A stretch of DNA of 64,000 bases from Orychophragmus violaceus (GCA_030180135.1 CM058229.1:42063522-42127521), one strand, 5' to 3'. Positions 35,269-45,955 are shown, counted from the stretch's first letter. Notes: generated by a model from the letters alone, not told the origin. Numbers and translations are program-made.

Positions 35269-35474
35269 AAAATTCTGTGGGTTTTCTGCATCTGTCATAA
35301 TAAACCAAACCCCAGAACAGATGATACAAAGAGACATAGTTTATATATTTTTCTCTGTTTGTCTAGATTTATTTTGTCTGCAAATGTCTCTATGCATATG
35401 TGTTCGAGTTGCTGAAGATGCATCGTAATGGGTTATCATGTTCGTGGCGAATTGCCGATTCAGAGCTGCAAGGC

Positions 35475-36330
35475 CGTGTTGGAGAGGGTGAAGAGATTAA
35501 TGTTCTGTGGTTCATAGATCTCCAAGTTAGTTTCTTCTCTCTTATAATGTTGTTTATGCGTTTGTTAAAATGTTAATATCTAATGAAAGCCCCTTTGTTT
35601 GTGTGGTTTAGGTGGAAGAAGCAAGATATGTCTCTGAAGCTAAAACTATCCATGTTTTTCTTTCTACTCTCCAAAGGAGGATGTACCCTGTGACTACAAT
35701 CACATTCTCTGATCACATTATACGGCTATAAATGTCACCGGCAGTTGGAGTTGTTTAGAAACTGTGAACGTCTTTTGATCTTCGTTGTTGCTGGTGAGGT
35801 TCCGTTTAGAACCATTTTTGATGTTGTAGGTTGGATTCTTGGTGCTAAATTATGGACTCTTGGTTGCAGATACGAGGTTATAAGATACATACCTTCCGTG
35901 TTAGCAAGTGCAATAATGATTTATGTCATCAAGGATTTGAAACCATGAGAACTTGAATACCAATCTCAGCTCATGACTCTACTCAAAGTGAATCAGGTCT
36001 GTGCTTAACGAACTCTATAATCAGTCTTAAAATGCCAATATTGTTTTGTGATGATCAAAACCTGATTCAGCATTGACTCACAGGAGAAAGTTAATGTTAA
36101 TGAATACCTTGAATTGTTACTGGAGCACAGTCCAAGCAAGAAGAGGATGAATTGGCTCGATCAGGACAGTCCAAGCGGTGTGTTCAACTTTGATGACAGC
36201 TCAAATGGCTCCCGGAATTTATCTGTTGTTTTTGTATCACCATCATCGTCTCCAGAGCCCCTGCTCAAGGAGAAGAGTATAAGAGCAGCAGGTGAGGTTG
36301 CCTTCAATACACTGTGTTTCTCAATGTGCT
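35475..36330 (+). pseudogene. Captured CYCD3-like cyclin fragment with introns
   Basis: D-type cyclins bind CDKA and drive the G1/S transition. The fragment reads EINVLWFIDLQ, an intron (35526-35611, GTTAG...TTTAG), then VEEARYVSEAKTI and, after a frameshift near 35731, QLELFRNCERLLIFVVA. A second intron (about 35794-35869) is followed by RYIPSVLASAIMIYVIKDLK, a stop, ELEYQSQLMTLLKVNQ, a third intron (35997-36083), and the C-terminal tail LLLEHSPSKKRMNWLDQDSP, ending PSSSPEPLLK. The exon order and wording match the second cyclin box half and tail of the CYCD3 group. Introns are retained, so capture was from genomic DNA. It has at least two frame breaks and is not functional. Confidence 0.85.
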
Positions 36331-37061
36331 TTGTAGCCCGCGCTAAATGTGTCAAGCTAGAAGAACATAAATTCAATCTCTCTTTTGCGTATCATCATCA
36401 TCGACTATGGGCTATAATTTTAAAGCAAAACATTTTGTGTGGAAGAAATCTTTAGAATTACTGAGAGAAGACAACATGCTGATCTGGTGATATCAACTAA
36501 TCTTTCGTTTGACTTTGCCTACTACACATGGGCCGTGTGATTATCTGCTCAATCCTATTTGCCTCTAGGAGCTTCAGAATATACTGCAGCAGGTGTAAAA
36601 TTTAAAATTATTAAACAAAATCTTATAAAAGTAGTTTTCGCATTTTTGTATTTATGTCCAGCACAAAAACAAAAAGGACCTGTACTAAATTTTATTGATA
36701 CATATTAACAACAGATCTATAATAAATTAATAATTAACAACAGATATATAGATTAATTTAATCAAAAAATAGATATGAAGATATAAAGTAAATTTTGCAT
36801 CATATGATTTCGGGTCTCCAGAGTTGCTACTTTTTGGACGAGTCTTTCATCCCTTCTCTTAACAACTTTGCTTTCTGTGGAAATTTCGTGGTCTCTGATT
36901 CATAACACAAGATTTACAGGGAAGGCAGATGATTGAGTAGATGTGTATAAGTTTCCACATATATGTCGATTTTTTTTCATGTTGTGACAGTCGATTACAG
37001 TGACAGAGAAAACAAAGATTTTGATTGAAGTGCACCCGATGAAATATACAAGGCATACGAG
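36331..37061 (+). other. Helitron 3' part, no gene recognised
   Basis: Follows the cyclin fragment to the terminal hairpin. AT-rich from 36600; the 36790-37050 part has a few open frames without a recognisable protein. Confidence 0.5.
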
Positions 37062-37483
37062 CCCCCGCGCGTGCGCGGGGGTGGATACCTAACTAGTATC
37101 TTAAATATTAGATATGAAATAACATGATTTGGCTATAACCATAAAAAAAATAAAGTACAAAACACCCATCACACAACCGAACCTTGCACGTGCGCGGATG
37201 ACGAAGATACCTAATTATATAAGTTGTTAGACAAAAAGTAATCATATAAACTGTTAATCAATAGATAGTTGTATAACAAATTTAAATATAGATTAGGATT
37301 AATATGTCCATTTCATAAAAAAATGAAGGATTTCTAAGGATATTTTTATTTTAAATGTAAAACTCGCATCAATAATATTAAGAAACATCTTAACATATTA
37401 CTTGTATTGCAAATTTTAGTATATAATGAAACACTTTTTTTCCAATAAGAATGACCACATCAGCAAAAGTAAAATAAATAATA

Positions 37484-37723
37484 CTCCCTCCGTTTCACAA
37501 TAAGTGTCGTTTTAGATTTGTCTTCACGTTTCAAAATAAGTGTCGTTTTAGATTTTCAATGCAACTTTTAATATAGATTACCTACTTCAACCTCAATATT
37601 AACCAATGAAAAATAAAAATACCAAAAATCAAATTATTTATTAGGGGTATATTAGAAAATTTAATGTGTTTCTTAATTTGTGTGAAAAATATCAAAATGG
37701 CACTTATAATGAAACGGAGGGAG
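37484..37723. mobile_element. Stowaway-type MITE (240 bp), TSD TA
   Basis: Terminal inverted repeats CTCCCTCCGTTTCA (left) and its inverse TGAAACGGAGGGAG (right, with ATAAGTG/CACTTAT extending it). Flanked by TA at 37482-37483 and 37724-37725. Copy L has a single TA at the matching place (13681-13682), confirming the insertion. Confidence 0.95.
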
Positions 37724-38328
37724 TATTAAAATCCGTCGGTTTAGGCATATTTTTTGTAGTGGCAATCCTAAAGAAATATAATTTTAAGAAATCCGCTGAA
37801 TTCTATCAATTGCTTTTAAGTTCGTTGAGAGAATGTATGAATATAATTGGGAATTCGGCCATAAAAATCCCCAACTTTGCAGGAATGGCCAATTGAGACA
37901 CCAACTTTTTGTGTGGCCAAAAAAACACTAGACAATTCATTGACTTCCGTTAAAAACCCAAACTTTAGGTTGACTTGCCATTAAAGCACACCGTTAATTT
38001 TTTTAACGGAAAATTAAACACCATTAACTTCACCGTTTATTATTATCGTTAATGAAAAACGACGTCGTTTTTCTATTAAAAAAATGCTGCCATAAAAATC
38101 CCCAACTTTGCAGGAATGGTCAATTAAAACACCAACTTTGCAGGAATGGTCAATTAAAACACCAACTTTTTGTGTGGCCAAAAAAACACCAGACAATTCA
38201 TTGACTTCTGTTAAAAACTCAAACTTTAGGTTGACTTGCCATTAAAGCACACGGTTAACTTTTTTTAACGGAAAATTAAACACCATTAACCTCACCGTTT
38301 ATTATTATTAAACGTGGATCGAACTCGA

Positions 38329-38394
38329 GACATGAGGCAAGAGTATACAGAACTTTACCATTGTGCTATTGTTCATCGTCGGTAATATATGATA
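38329..38394 (-). repeat. tRNA-like block in left foldback arm
   Basis: On the minus strand the sequence has TAGCACAATGGTAAAG (A-box-like) and, about 35 bp on, GAGTTCGATCC (B-box-like). It corresponds to the inverted copy at 38814-38880. It may be a tRNA-derived SINE head taken into the arm. Confidence 0.5.
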
Positions 38395-38460
38395 CACATT
38401 TCATTATATCACCTATTAATAAGTCTTCCGGGATCAATTACAATTACTAAATCAGCCATG

Positions 38461-38677
38461 GCATCTGATTCTCAAATTCGCCCTCTGAGTCTGAATTAGA
38501 GACGTTTCTTGCAGAGTTACGAGAACGAACGGAGACGGATTCTTGATGGAGATACCGTCGATTTGACTTGAGAATTCTGTAAAACTCTTTAGCTAGATGA
38601 TTCATGGAGTTTTTCATCAGATTCTCTGCTCGATCTAGCTTTGTCGATGCTGGATTCACTGAGACGAGCCTCACCAT
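38461..38677 (-). pseudogene. EXO70 exon fragment in the foldback core
   Basis: EXO70 is the exocyst subunit that tethers secretory vesicles to the plasma membrane; plants have many paralogues. The minus-strand frame reads RAENLMKNSMNHLAKEFYRI, LKSNRRYLHQESVSVRS and a Ser/Asp-rich NSDSEGEFE. The sequence matches the conserved stretch ...M..L..EFY.IL..NR..L.PESVS.RS of plant EXO70 proteins as I know them. Only about 70 residues are present, without the rest of the gene. The open frame runs into the arm (last residues MPWLI). It is a captured fragment; any transcript would be joined to the inverted arms. Confidence 0.7.
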
Positions 38678-38813
38678 TCAAGAGTGTAAGCTAAACGATT
38701 CATCGGAGACGAAGAAAATGCAGATGCCCTGGCTGATTTAGTAATTGTAATTGATCCCGGAAGACTTATTAATAGGTGATATAATGAAATGTGTTTCATA
38801 TATTACCGACGAT

Positions 38814-38880
38814 GAACAATAGCACAATGGTAAAGTTCTGTATACTCTTGCCTCATGTCTCGAGTTCGATCCACATTTAA
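38814..38880 (+). repeat. tRNA-like block in right foldback arm
   Basis: The inverted partner of 38329-38394, with TAGCACAATGGTAAAG and GAGTTCGATCC in the plus sense. The spacing of the boxes fits an internal pol III promoter. Confidence 0.5.
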
Positions 38881-39514
38881 TAATAATAAACGGTGAGGTT
38901 AATGGTGTTTAATTTTCCGTTAAAAAAAGTTAACCGTGTGCTTTAATGGCAAGTCAACCTAAAGTTTGGGTTTTTAACAGAAGTCAATGAATTGTCTGGT
39001 GTTTTTTTGGCCACACAAAAAGTTGGTGTTTTAATTGACCATTCCTGCAAAGTTGGGGATTTTATGGCAGAATTTTTTAAATAGAAAAACGACGTCGTTT
39101 TTCATTAACGATAATAATAAACGGTGAGGTTAATGGTGTTTAATTTTCCGTTAAAAAAGTTAACGGTGTGCTTTAATGGCAAGTCAATCTAAAGTTTGGG
39201 TTTTTAACGGAAGTCAATGAATTGTCTAGTGTTTTTTTGGCCACACAAAAAGTTGGTGTCTCAATTGGCCATTCTTGCAAAGTTGAGGATTTTTATGGCC
39301 GAATATATTCCAGAAACATATTTAGAGAAAAAGGTTCTATGTTATTTCCTGTTATCGACGTGATAAGGAAAGATAACAAAGTCAAAAAAATGGAAAATCT
39401 GAATTGGAAAAGTGGCGAAACAGATAAAAGGAAATACAACTGTCGGTGAAATAAAAATATCAAATATCGATTATTCATGCCACAAAATACCAACCCGCGT
39501 CTCTTTTGCCCGAC

Positions 39515-40498
39515 ATGGCTTTATCAATGGTTAGACAAGAAAGCGAAACCAGTCTTTCTGTCGAGATGCCGGATGATCTAGTAGAAGAGATTCTTCACCG
39601 CATTCCAGCGAAGTTTCTGCTAAGATGGAAAGCAGTTTCAAAAGGGTGGAAATCATTGATCGAATCAAGCCATCTAGAAGAGAAACACCTCCGTCACCGT
39701 CACAAACTGTATGGAGCCGAGGAGCTTAAAATCACTTTTGAAGGGTCCAACTCGAGAGGCTTCATTTCCGAGATTTTCACAAAATATGAGGGATTGGGAC
39801 CAAACAGCAAAGAATCAGAAGCTCTTCCTCGAGTTTCTGGATCTTGTAATGGTTTGGTTTGCGTCTACGGTTTAGTCTACGTTAACATTTTCAATCCTAT
39901 AACAAGAGTGATCCGGAAACTTGCTCTTCCTCAAGGTACCAAACTTTCAGTGGGATTCGGGAGAGATGTTGTGACAGGAGAATACAAAGTGGTGGTTTCG
40001 TATAGCTTCGATGATGACAGAGTGGAGATTCTGGTTTTCGATCTAAGCACCAGCAAGTGGAGGCGGAGATACAAAACCGCTGGTCCAGTGCCTCTTTCTT
40101 TCTCTCTAATTAACCCTAAAAGAAACCCAGTCTTTGTAAACGGCTCACTCTTCTGGTTATTAACACGTGACCATTCAGAGATACTAGTCATGGATCTTCA
40201 CACTGAAAAGTTCCGTACTGTGTTGCAACCTAAAGACATCGATGCTTCGTCGAATTTCATTTACATGTGGAGTCGCGATGACCGTCTCTGTGTCTCTGAT
40301 TTAAGACGAGAAAGGGACTCGGACGTGTGGGTTCTTGTGAAGGACGACGAGGTTACTAAGAGGTGGGAGAGAACTAGATTTGCTTCCGTCGACATCCCTA
40401 CTGTCATTCCTCCATATAAGTTGAATTCCGCTTGGTTTACACCGACCTTGGTTTCTCCTTACCGGTCGTCGTCGTCCAGACAGACTCTTCTGCGTTGA
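39515..40498 (+). CDS. F-box protein with F-box-associated (FBA) domain, 327 aa
   Basis: F-box proteins are the substrate adaptors of SCF E3 ubiquitin ligases, binding SKP1/ASK through the F-box. The first ATG of the frame is at 39515 (MALSMVRQESETSL); codons just upstream are open but have no ATG. The F-box covers about residues 16-57 (MPDDLVEEILHRIPAKFLLR, then WKAVSKGWKSLIESSHL). An FBA-type beta-propeller-like region follows, with SGSCNGLVCVYGLVYVNIFN near residue 108, then VFDLSTSKWRRR and FVNGSLFWL. Length and single exon fit the large, fast-evolving Brassicaceae FBA family. No frame break is seen. It lies 0.2 kb after a foldback element and 0.9 kb before a Gypsy element. Substrate unknown; function cannot be named. 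Confidence 0.9.
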   Translation: MALSMVRQESETSLSVEMPDDLVEEILHRIPAKFLLRWKAVSKGWKSLIESSHLEEKHLRHRHKLYGAEELKITFEGSNSRGFISEIFTKYEGLGPNSKESEALPRVSGSCNGLVCVYGLVYVNIFNPITRVIRKLALPQGTKLSVGFGRDVVTGEYKVVVSYSFDDDRVEILVFDLSTSKWRRRYKTAGPVPLSFSLINPKRNPVFVNGSLFWLLTRDHSEILVMDLHTEKFRTVLQPKDIDASSNFIYMWSRDDRLCVSDLRRERDSDVWVLVKDDEVTKRWERTRFASVDIPTVIPPYKLNSAWFTPTLVSPYRSSSSRQTLLR

Positions 40499-41371
40499 CC
40501 GTTTTTTTTTTACTTATTATTACATCCATAAGAAACAAATTATATCAATATGATTTTTGATAGATTCAATATTATTTAACATAAAACATATGATTTGGTT
40601 GTTTTTTTTTAAAATGGATGACTTGTACCTCAAGCAAGCCTATCATATATATATTATTGGTAGCGTACAAATTAATGTCATATGGTGAAGTTCTCCCCCA
40701 AAACTTGCAGGTAAGTATTTTCAATAATGATTAAAGGTATGGGATCAAACAAACACAAAGATGTTTTCAGTATAAATTTTGACAGTGATTAACTTGCTAA
40801 TAATAAGAGATATAATCGAATTGGGAGATGACAATGAATCATTGATTTCTACATCAATGCAACTCGGTAAAAACAATTTGTAACCGTGGTAACAGTGTCC
40901 TTTCTCGAACCTTTATGTTACACTGAGCATAGGCGGCTTAGGTGGGGGACAATAGGTGCAAACGTCCAGAATCCAAACCGTGTCCCTCGATCCTGATTTT
41001 ATCAAATAATCAAAATATTCAAAGAAAATAGATTGAGGAAGGCCAAAAAAGTTTATATGTGTAGTTTTGTTTTCGTTACAAATCTACAAATACTACTTCA
41101 TAATTTTTTAAAAATTGAAATTAATTTTATAGGTCCAAATTTTTTTTTGCTTAGGACCGATGAAAATATTGAGCCGGAGATTCAAAAGAAGTAGTAGCTG
41201 CAAGAACTTTCACCTCATCCCCTTATTCCCCCTCCTACTAGTTGATACCAATACTTTCTTTCTCTGCATTAATTATTTAAACACATACTAATTTTACGAA
41301 TCAATATCACTAAGAAAAAAATCATCATCGCATATTGACATAGTTCTTTGGAGGTTATCCACAGAAGATTC
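40499..41371. other. Intergenic region after the F-box gene
   Basis: The start holds the likely 3' UTR of the F-box gene. Near 40930-41180 is a stretch beginning CATAGGCGGCTTAGGTGGGG and ending TTGCTTAGGACCGATG...TTGAGCCGG that resembles a common Brassicaceae dispersed repeat with weak inverted ends (CGGCTTA / TGAGCCG). I could not define it. No gene. Confidence 0.4.
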
Positions 41372-41451
41372 ACTTGTGTTATAGGAGTCAACAATCAACT
41401 TCTTTGTTCTATATTTTATCTAATCCGGTTCAGTTTATGACTAGTTCTATT

Positions 41452-42430
41452 TAGGCCTGGGCATACGGTTCTTCGGTTCTTTTCGGTTCGGGTCTTTCGG
41501 TTCTCGGGTAATTCGGTTCTGCAAAATTGGTATCCATATAAGAACCGACTAAATTTCGGTTCGTATCGGTTCGGTTCCGGTTCCAAATGGGTATATGACT
41601 TTAGAACCATTTATATCCGAAAATTTTCGGTTCCAATATGGTTCGGTTCCAAATGGTTACCCGATGTAACCAAATAACCTGTTTTAATCAGTTCAACTAA
41701 ATGAAAACCAGAACAAAACCATAATAAAAGTATGCCTAAATCATCCAAACGCAACTGAAATTCAAATATTCAAATTCAACCAAACATAAACTGAAATTCA
41801 AATGAAATGTAGAACTAGAAAGTAGAAACTAAAAAAAAGAAACTCTGAAAATTGAAACTTGAAAACTTTAAGATAGAAAGATGGAATATGGAGAAGAGGA
41901 GACAAAGAAGAGCCATTTAAAACATCAAGAAACCCAGAAACAATGACTAATTAGAACGCGAAATAACAAGGAATTAGGGTTCCTGTGAGTTTAGAATAAA
42001 CCTGAGAATGAGACAGAGTTTGATTTTTCGACAAAATCGAGAGAGGCGAAGGAGGAATTAGGGTTTCCAGATTTGCGAATTGGGGATATCGCAAGCTTTA
42101 TAAACAGTTGAATTGATTGAGTTAGTTGGATAATGGAGATTATGGATATGGAATATGGAAGATCGTTCGAGATATTCTCGGGAACAGATTTTGCGGTTAT
42201 TGCCTTAAAGAGAATTCGCAAGATACGAAGAGAATCATCGACATATGTAAGGTAAAGTACAGTTACTATTTGGGTATGTTCGGTTCCCCGGTTCGGTTCG
42301 GGTAAGAACCGAGAACCGTGGTTCTTTATTTTTTTGTCCCATTGGGTTATTTGTCTATACCCAAAGTCTACCCAAATCCAAAATTTTCGGGTCGGTTCGG
42401 TTTGGTACCGGTTAATTATGCCCATGCCTA
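41452..42430. mobile_element. Non-autonomous hAT (979 bp), TSD GTTCTATT
   Basis: Inverted ends TAGGCCTGGGCATA and TATGCCCATGCCTA (one mismatch) with the 8-bp duplication GTTCTATT at 41444-41451 and 42431-42438, the hAT signature. Multiple CGGTTCGGTT-type motifs lie close to both ends, as subterminal repeats. Short P/E/N/R-rich frames across these motifs are not genes. Confidence 0.93.
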
Positions 42431-42554
42431 GTTCTATTAGTTAATTTCAATAACAATCTGAATGTGTAAACCTGGTTTTATGTTCAAGCTTTGTACCATA
42501 TGTGAGGTCACATTATTTGTATGTTCTTTGGCGTTTTGCCAAAAAGTAATCAGA

Positions 42555-42699
<145 letters not shown>

Positions 42700-42858
42700 T
42701 CTCTCTGACGCCATTGTTGTACACACCCATAATACTTGTACTTCGAGGTGGTCCATCTTCTCTTTTGATACAACTTCTAGTCATTGATTTATCCTTTCTT
42801 AAGACTCACGGAGAGTCTTTAGTCAAGAATCCTTATATCTCACATATCCTTTGTTTCA

Positions 42859-43263
42859 TTGGTATTAGAAATCCTTTGGTTCTCAAGGACGATGGAGGTT
42901 GAAATGAGACAGCATGAACACACCACTGTAGAGCATATAGAAGAAATGCAACCTTTTCAATAGAAGCAGGCTGACGATCTCTGAATCCGCACATACTCTT
43001 TAAATGTGCGGTTCACTAAGATGGAGACAATGACTTTCAACTACTTTTCTCAGTTACCGTCACCGAAAAAACAACCGATACCTGGTTCCAACTCTTCTCC
43101 GGCATAAGACCCACTCCCCATGGTCGGATGAACCTCTAGATCCTCCCGATATTGGTGGTTTTGCGCTCAATCACGGTGGGCATCCTAATCCATGTGCAAT
43201 CGCCCACCTCTACTATCCAACGGCCTCACATCACGTCTCGTAAAGGTTGGGTTTCCTTCGAGG
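42859..43263 (+). pseudogene. Gypsy leader and gag start
   Basis: After the primer site there is an ATG near 42891 (MEVEMRQHEHTTVEHIEEMQ) ended by a stop soon after. The gag continues beyond copy B and the second hAT (around 51654-51840: HRLELRVHLAALHLRGKA) but with further stops. This is the typical gag of plant Tekay/Reina-like Gypsy elements in broken form. Confidence 0.55.
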
Positions 43264-43268
43264 GATCT

Positions 43269-43949
43269 TGAAGGAATTTCTAGCAGTTCCTAATCCAATT
43301 AGGCAACCCTGGTCTTAATTCCGAGCCTAGGATCTAAGGTTCAAATAATTGAATCTATGGGATCTCAGATTTACCTGATGATTAGCAGCGGAAGGTTTGC
43401 AGATAATCGAGATCACGAAGCACCTCAAACGATGTGCCTCTACTGGTATCCACACGCACACAAACTGGACAGGAGGGATGCTAGGGCCTGTAAGAGATCT
43501 AATCTCTAGAGAGGTTTCTATCTCGTTCTGGTGGCTGTGAATTAGGTTAGGGACGAGTTTAGGTCGACCATATATCTTATATATGTCGGCTTAAACCACA
43601 ACGGAATTAACCAACGATTAAACCAAATTAATCTGATTAATCCGCGAGTGCATCGATCGATGCACTCTCTGCAACGATCGATGCTGTCCTAGAACATTGA
43701 TATCGAATGCATATCACATATGCATTCACTGGATCATTACATTAATGATCAACCTCGTCTTTAACGCCCAGTTTGCTTAGGTGTGTGACCATGTAGGATC
43801 ATATAACACTAGCAATGAGTTCTCAACTCATTGATCATAAGTGGCTTTTAGCAAAGCGTTATGACTACCCAGTGTTATGTGATTGTCTTATCTCGACTAT
43901 ACGACTTTCACTTAGAGTAAGTACAATAGATTTCAGGACATTCCCAACA
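43269..43949 (-). repeat. 3' LTR of copy B
   Basis: 681 bp, TGAAGGAATTTC...TTCCCAACA on the plus strand. Contains one paired-palindrome unit at 43651-43684. Confidence 0.93.
43651..43684 (-). repeat. Paired-palindrome unit in copy B 3' LTR
   Basis: CATCGATCGATGC, 8 bp, CAACGATCGATGC on the plus strand. The outer bases differ from copy A (CAT...ATG in place of TGT...ACA), yet the first arm stays a perfect palindrome. Confidence 0.85.
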
Positions 43950-43960
43950 ATCTCCCACTT

Positions 43961-44743
43961 GTACTGGAATCATCTATTCCTTCAATCCCTTCGTCACTAT
44001 ATCTCGATCTAGCATAAGGCAAGAACCGTGTCATCCTTATTTAGCCAAGATCATGTTCATCGAAATCCGATTTATACTGACAAGACAAACGACTGACAAT
44101 CACCTCGTTTGAGTGTGGCCACACATTTCTCAGTATCAAATCTTCGATGGGCCCTGAGATATTTATCTCCTGTTATATAGGAGGGACAAATCCCGTCTTG
44201 TTCCATCCCTGTCTCTTCACACGCTTCATGATACGCCCAATCAATGCCTTTATAGTCACCAGTTACGGCTGACGTTTGACAAGGTTAAAGCGGACCAATT
44301 CACATGTAAGAAAACATGATGAACTCAGGTCTAAGGACTATACTCTATAGTCGTAATGAAAACTCTCATGACACTTATATAACTATCCCGTAGAGTTCTC
44401 ATCAGTGGGTCATGTCCGATCCTGTGTTCTCCAACACATATCTATGTGATTGACTTTAATACTCTTATTAATGACTCCATGAAACTTAGTCATCAGTCAC
44501 CTCACATACTAGTCTCACGCGGTTGTTAATGTCCCACTTTAACAACCTCGACCAGGGACCAACATAATTTATGTCATTTATTACATATAGGGTTTCATGA
44601 TCAAGTCACATACTTGATGACCTATAAAATGTCATAAATTACTTTGGGACTATTATTTAATAACCATTATTAAATAATACAGATGTCAGATTTCAATAAC
44701 ATAATCAAATTATGTTTATACGAACATCATACCATAACTAAAA
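43961..44743 (-). other. 3' untranslated part of copy B
   Basis: Collinear with 28631-29428 of copy A; no coding capacity recognised. Confidence 0.7.
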
Positions 44744-45921
44744 TTAATAACAATGACTCCCACTAAAATTAAGATCACATCTTAAGACATCTAATGCCTT
44801 TAGCAGTAGCCTGACCCTCATTCGCCCTTGCTCAGCGTGTGTCGAAAGACACTGTGTCTTGCTAAGAGTAATACCAAGAGTCATTTGCACGAAGCCCTTC
44901 TTGGAATCCTGCATATTGGACATGTGCAAGGCCTTATCACTATAAGTATCTTGACACAATCCAATTAGCTTATCCAATCTATCTCTATAGATTCTTATTC
45001 CAAGAATGCATACTGTTTCTCCCATAATTTTATGGAAAAACAACTTTCGAATCAAGTCTTAACAGACTGAATCAAATGAACTTCATTTCTGAGAAGTAGT
45101 ATGTTATCAACATATAATACCAGAAACGCAACTGCGCTCCCACTAGTCATCTTGTAAACACACGGTTCCTCTTCGTTTCTGATAAAATCAAACCTTTTGA
45201 TTTCTTCATCAAAACGAAGATTCCAGTTCCGAGATGCTTGCTTCAATCCATAAATGGATCGATGAAGCTTGCATATCTTCCTAGCTTCATTAGGATCAAT
45301 GAAAACTTCAGATTATGTCATGTACACATTCTTTTCCAGAATTCCATTAAGGAAAACTGTTTTCACATCCATCTGCCAGATCTCATAACCATTATGAGTG
45401 GCGGTTGCTAGGAGAATCCGAATGGACATAAGCATGGTGTCTGGGAATAGGTTTCTTCATAGTCAATACCATGAATTTACTTGAAACCTTTTTGCCACCA
45501 ACCTAGCTTTGTACATCTGAATATGACCATCCATGTCAACCTTTTTTCTTGAAAATCCATTTACTCACAATGGTTTCTACACCATCGGTTAAATCAGCCC
45601 AAGTCATACTTGGTTCTGTGACATGGATTCCATTTCGGATTCAGCGGCTTTCAGCCATTTTCGGAGTCAAGGCCCATCATTGCTTCTTCAAAATTCGCAG
45701 GTCCGTCACTTTCAATGATCAGTAGATCACGGCAATTGGTTACGAGAAATCCATATTTCTCGGGTTCGTGACGGATCCTTTCGGATCTGCGAGCTTCAGT
45801 TTTCTGTAAAAGTCGCACACACATATCTCATATGTATACTTTTACCACGACCTAATTAACCAAGATTTAAACCGTAGTTAATTAAGTCATAAACCAAAAT
45901 CAACATTTGGTTCGCGATCTG

Positions 45922-45955
45922 TGTCGATCGATGCAACTTTTGTGTCGATCGACAC
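45922..45955 (-). repeat. Paired-palindrome unit, copy B pol region
   Basis: TGTCGATCGATGC, 8 bp, TGTCGATCGACAC on the plus strand; same location as 27527 in copy A. Confidence 0.85.

Larger units (their letters stand above)
34669..37096 (+). mobile_element. Helitron (2.43 kb) carrying a CYCD3 fragment
   Basis: Begins TCTATTATATAATAGCAGG at 34669 after host A and ends in CTAG at 37093-37096 before host T. A 9-bp hairpin (CCCCCGCGC at 37062-37070, GCGCGGGGG at 37073-37081) precedes the end. Copy L has the uninterrupted site (CCCAATAAAA joined to TACCTTAAATATTAG, 10540-10564). The hairpin is almost identical to that of the Helitron at 10677-13429, so they belong to one family. No Rep/helicase is encoded; it is non-autonomous. 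Confidence 0.95.
34419..37732. repeat. Dispersed segment, copy R (interrupted by Helitron and MITE)
   Basis: Pieces 34419-34668, 37097-37483 and 37724-37732 are collinear with copy L. Both its edges abut CACTA subterminal sequence, whereas copy L continues beyond both points. This is what is expected if a 0.65-kb genomic segment was captured by the CACTA element. Confidence 0.8.
33519..37761 (+). mobile_element. CACTA (En/Spm-like) remnant, right end at 37761
   Basis: The right terminus TTTTTTGTAGTG (37750-37761) is the inverted form of a CACTA-type end. It is preceded by the subterminal ATCCGTCGGTTT motif. The same motif, CCGTCGGTAA or CCGACGGATT, is repeated many times at 34075-34412. A protein remnant of Ptta/En-Spm type lies at 33519-33890. 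The left terminus was not found. Between the two subterminal blocks lies copy R of the dispersed segment, apparently acquired by the element. Confidence 0.75.
37853..39303. mobile_element. Foldback-type element with long compound inverted repeats
   Basis: The left arm (about 37853-38465) and right arm (about 38735-39303) are inverted copies, starting ATTCGGCCATAAAAATCC and ending with its complement. Each arm contains the GCCATAAAAATCCCC unit twice (outer near 37858, inner near 38092), so arms are made of tandem subunits, as in FARE/foldback elements. AAAACGACGTCGTTTT is a perfect palindrome in each outer arm (near 38046 and 39088). Inside is a single-copy core of about 270 bp from an EXO70 gene. 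I could not define a target duplication. Confidence 0.8.

Noticed and set aside
41416..41610. P/E/N/R-rich minus-strand frame
   Set aside because: Translation of CGGTTCGGTT subterminal repeats of a hAT element.
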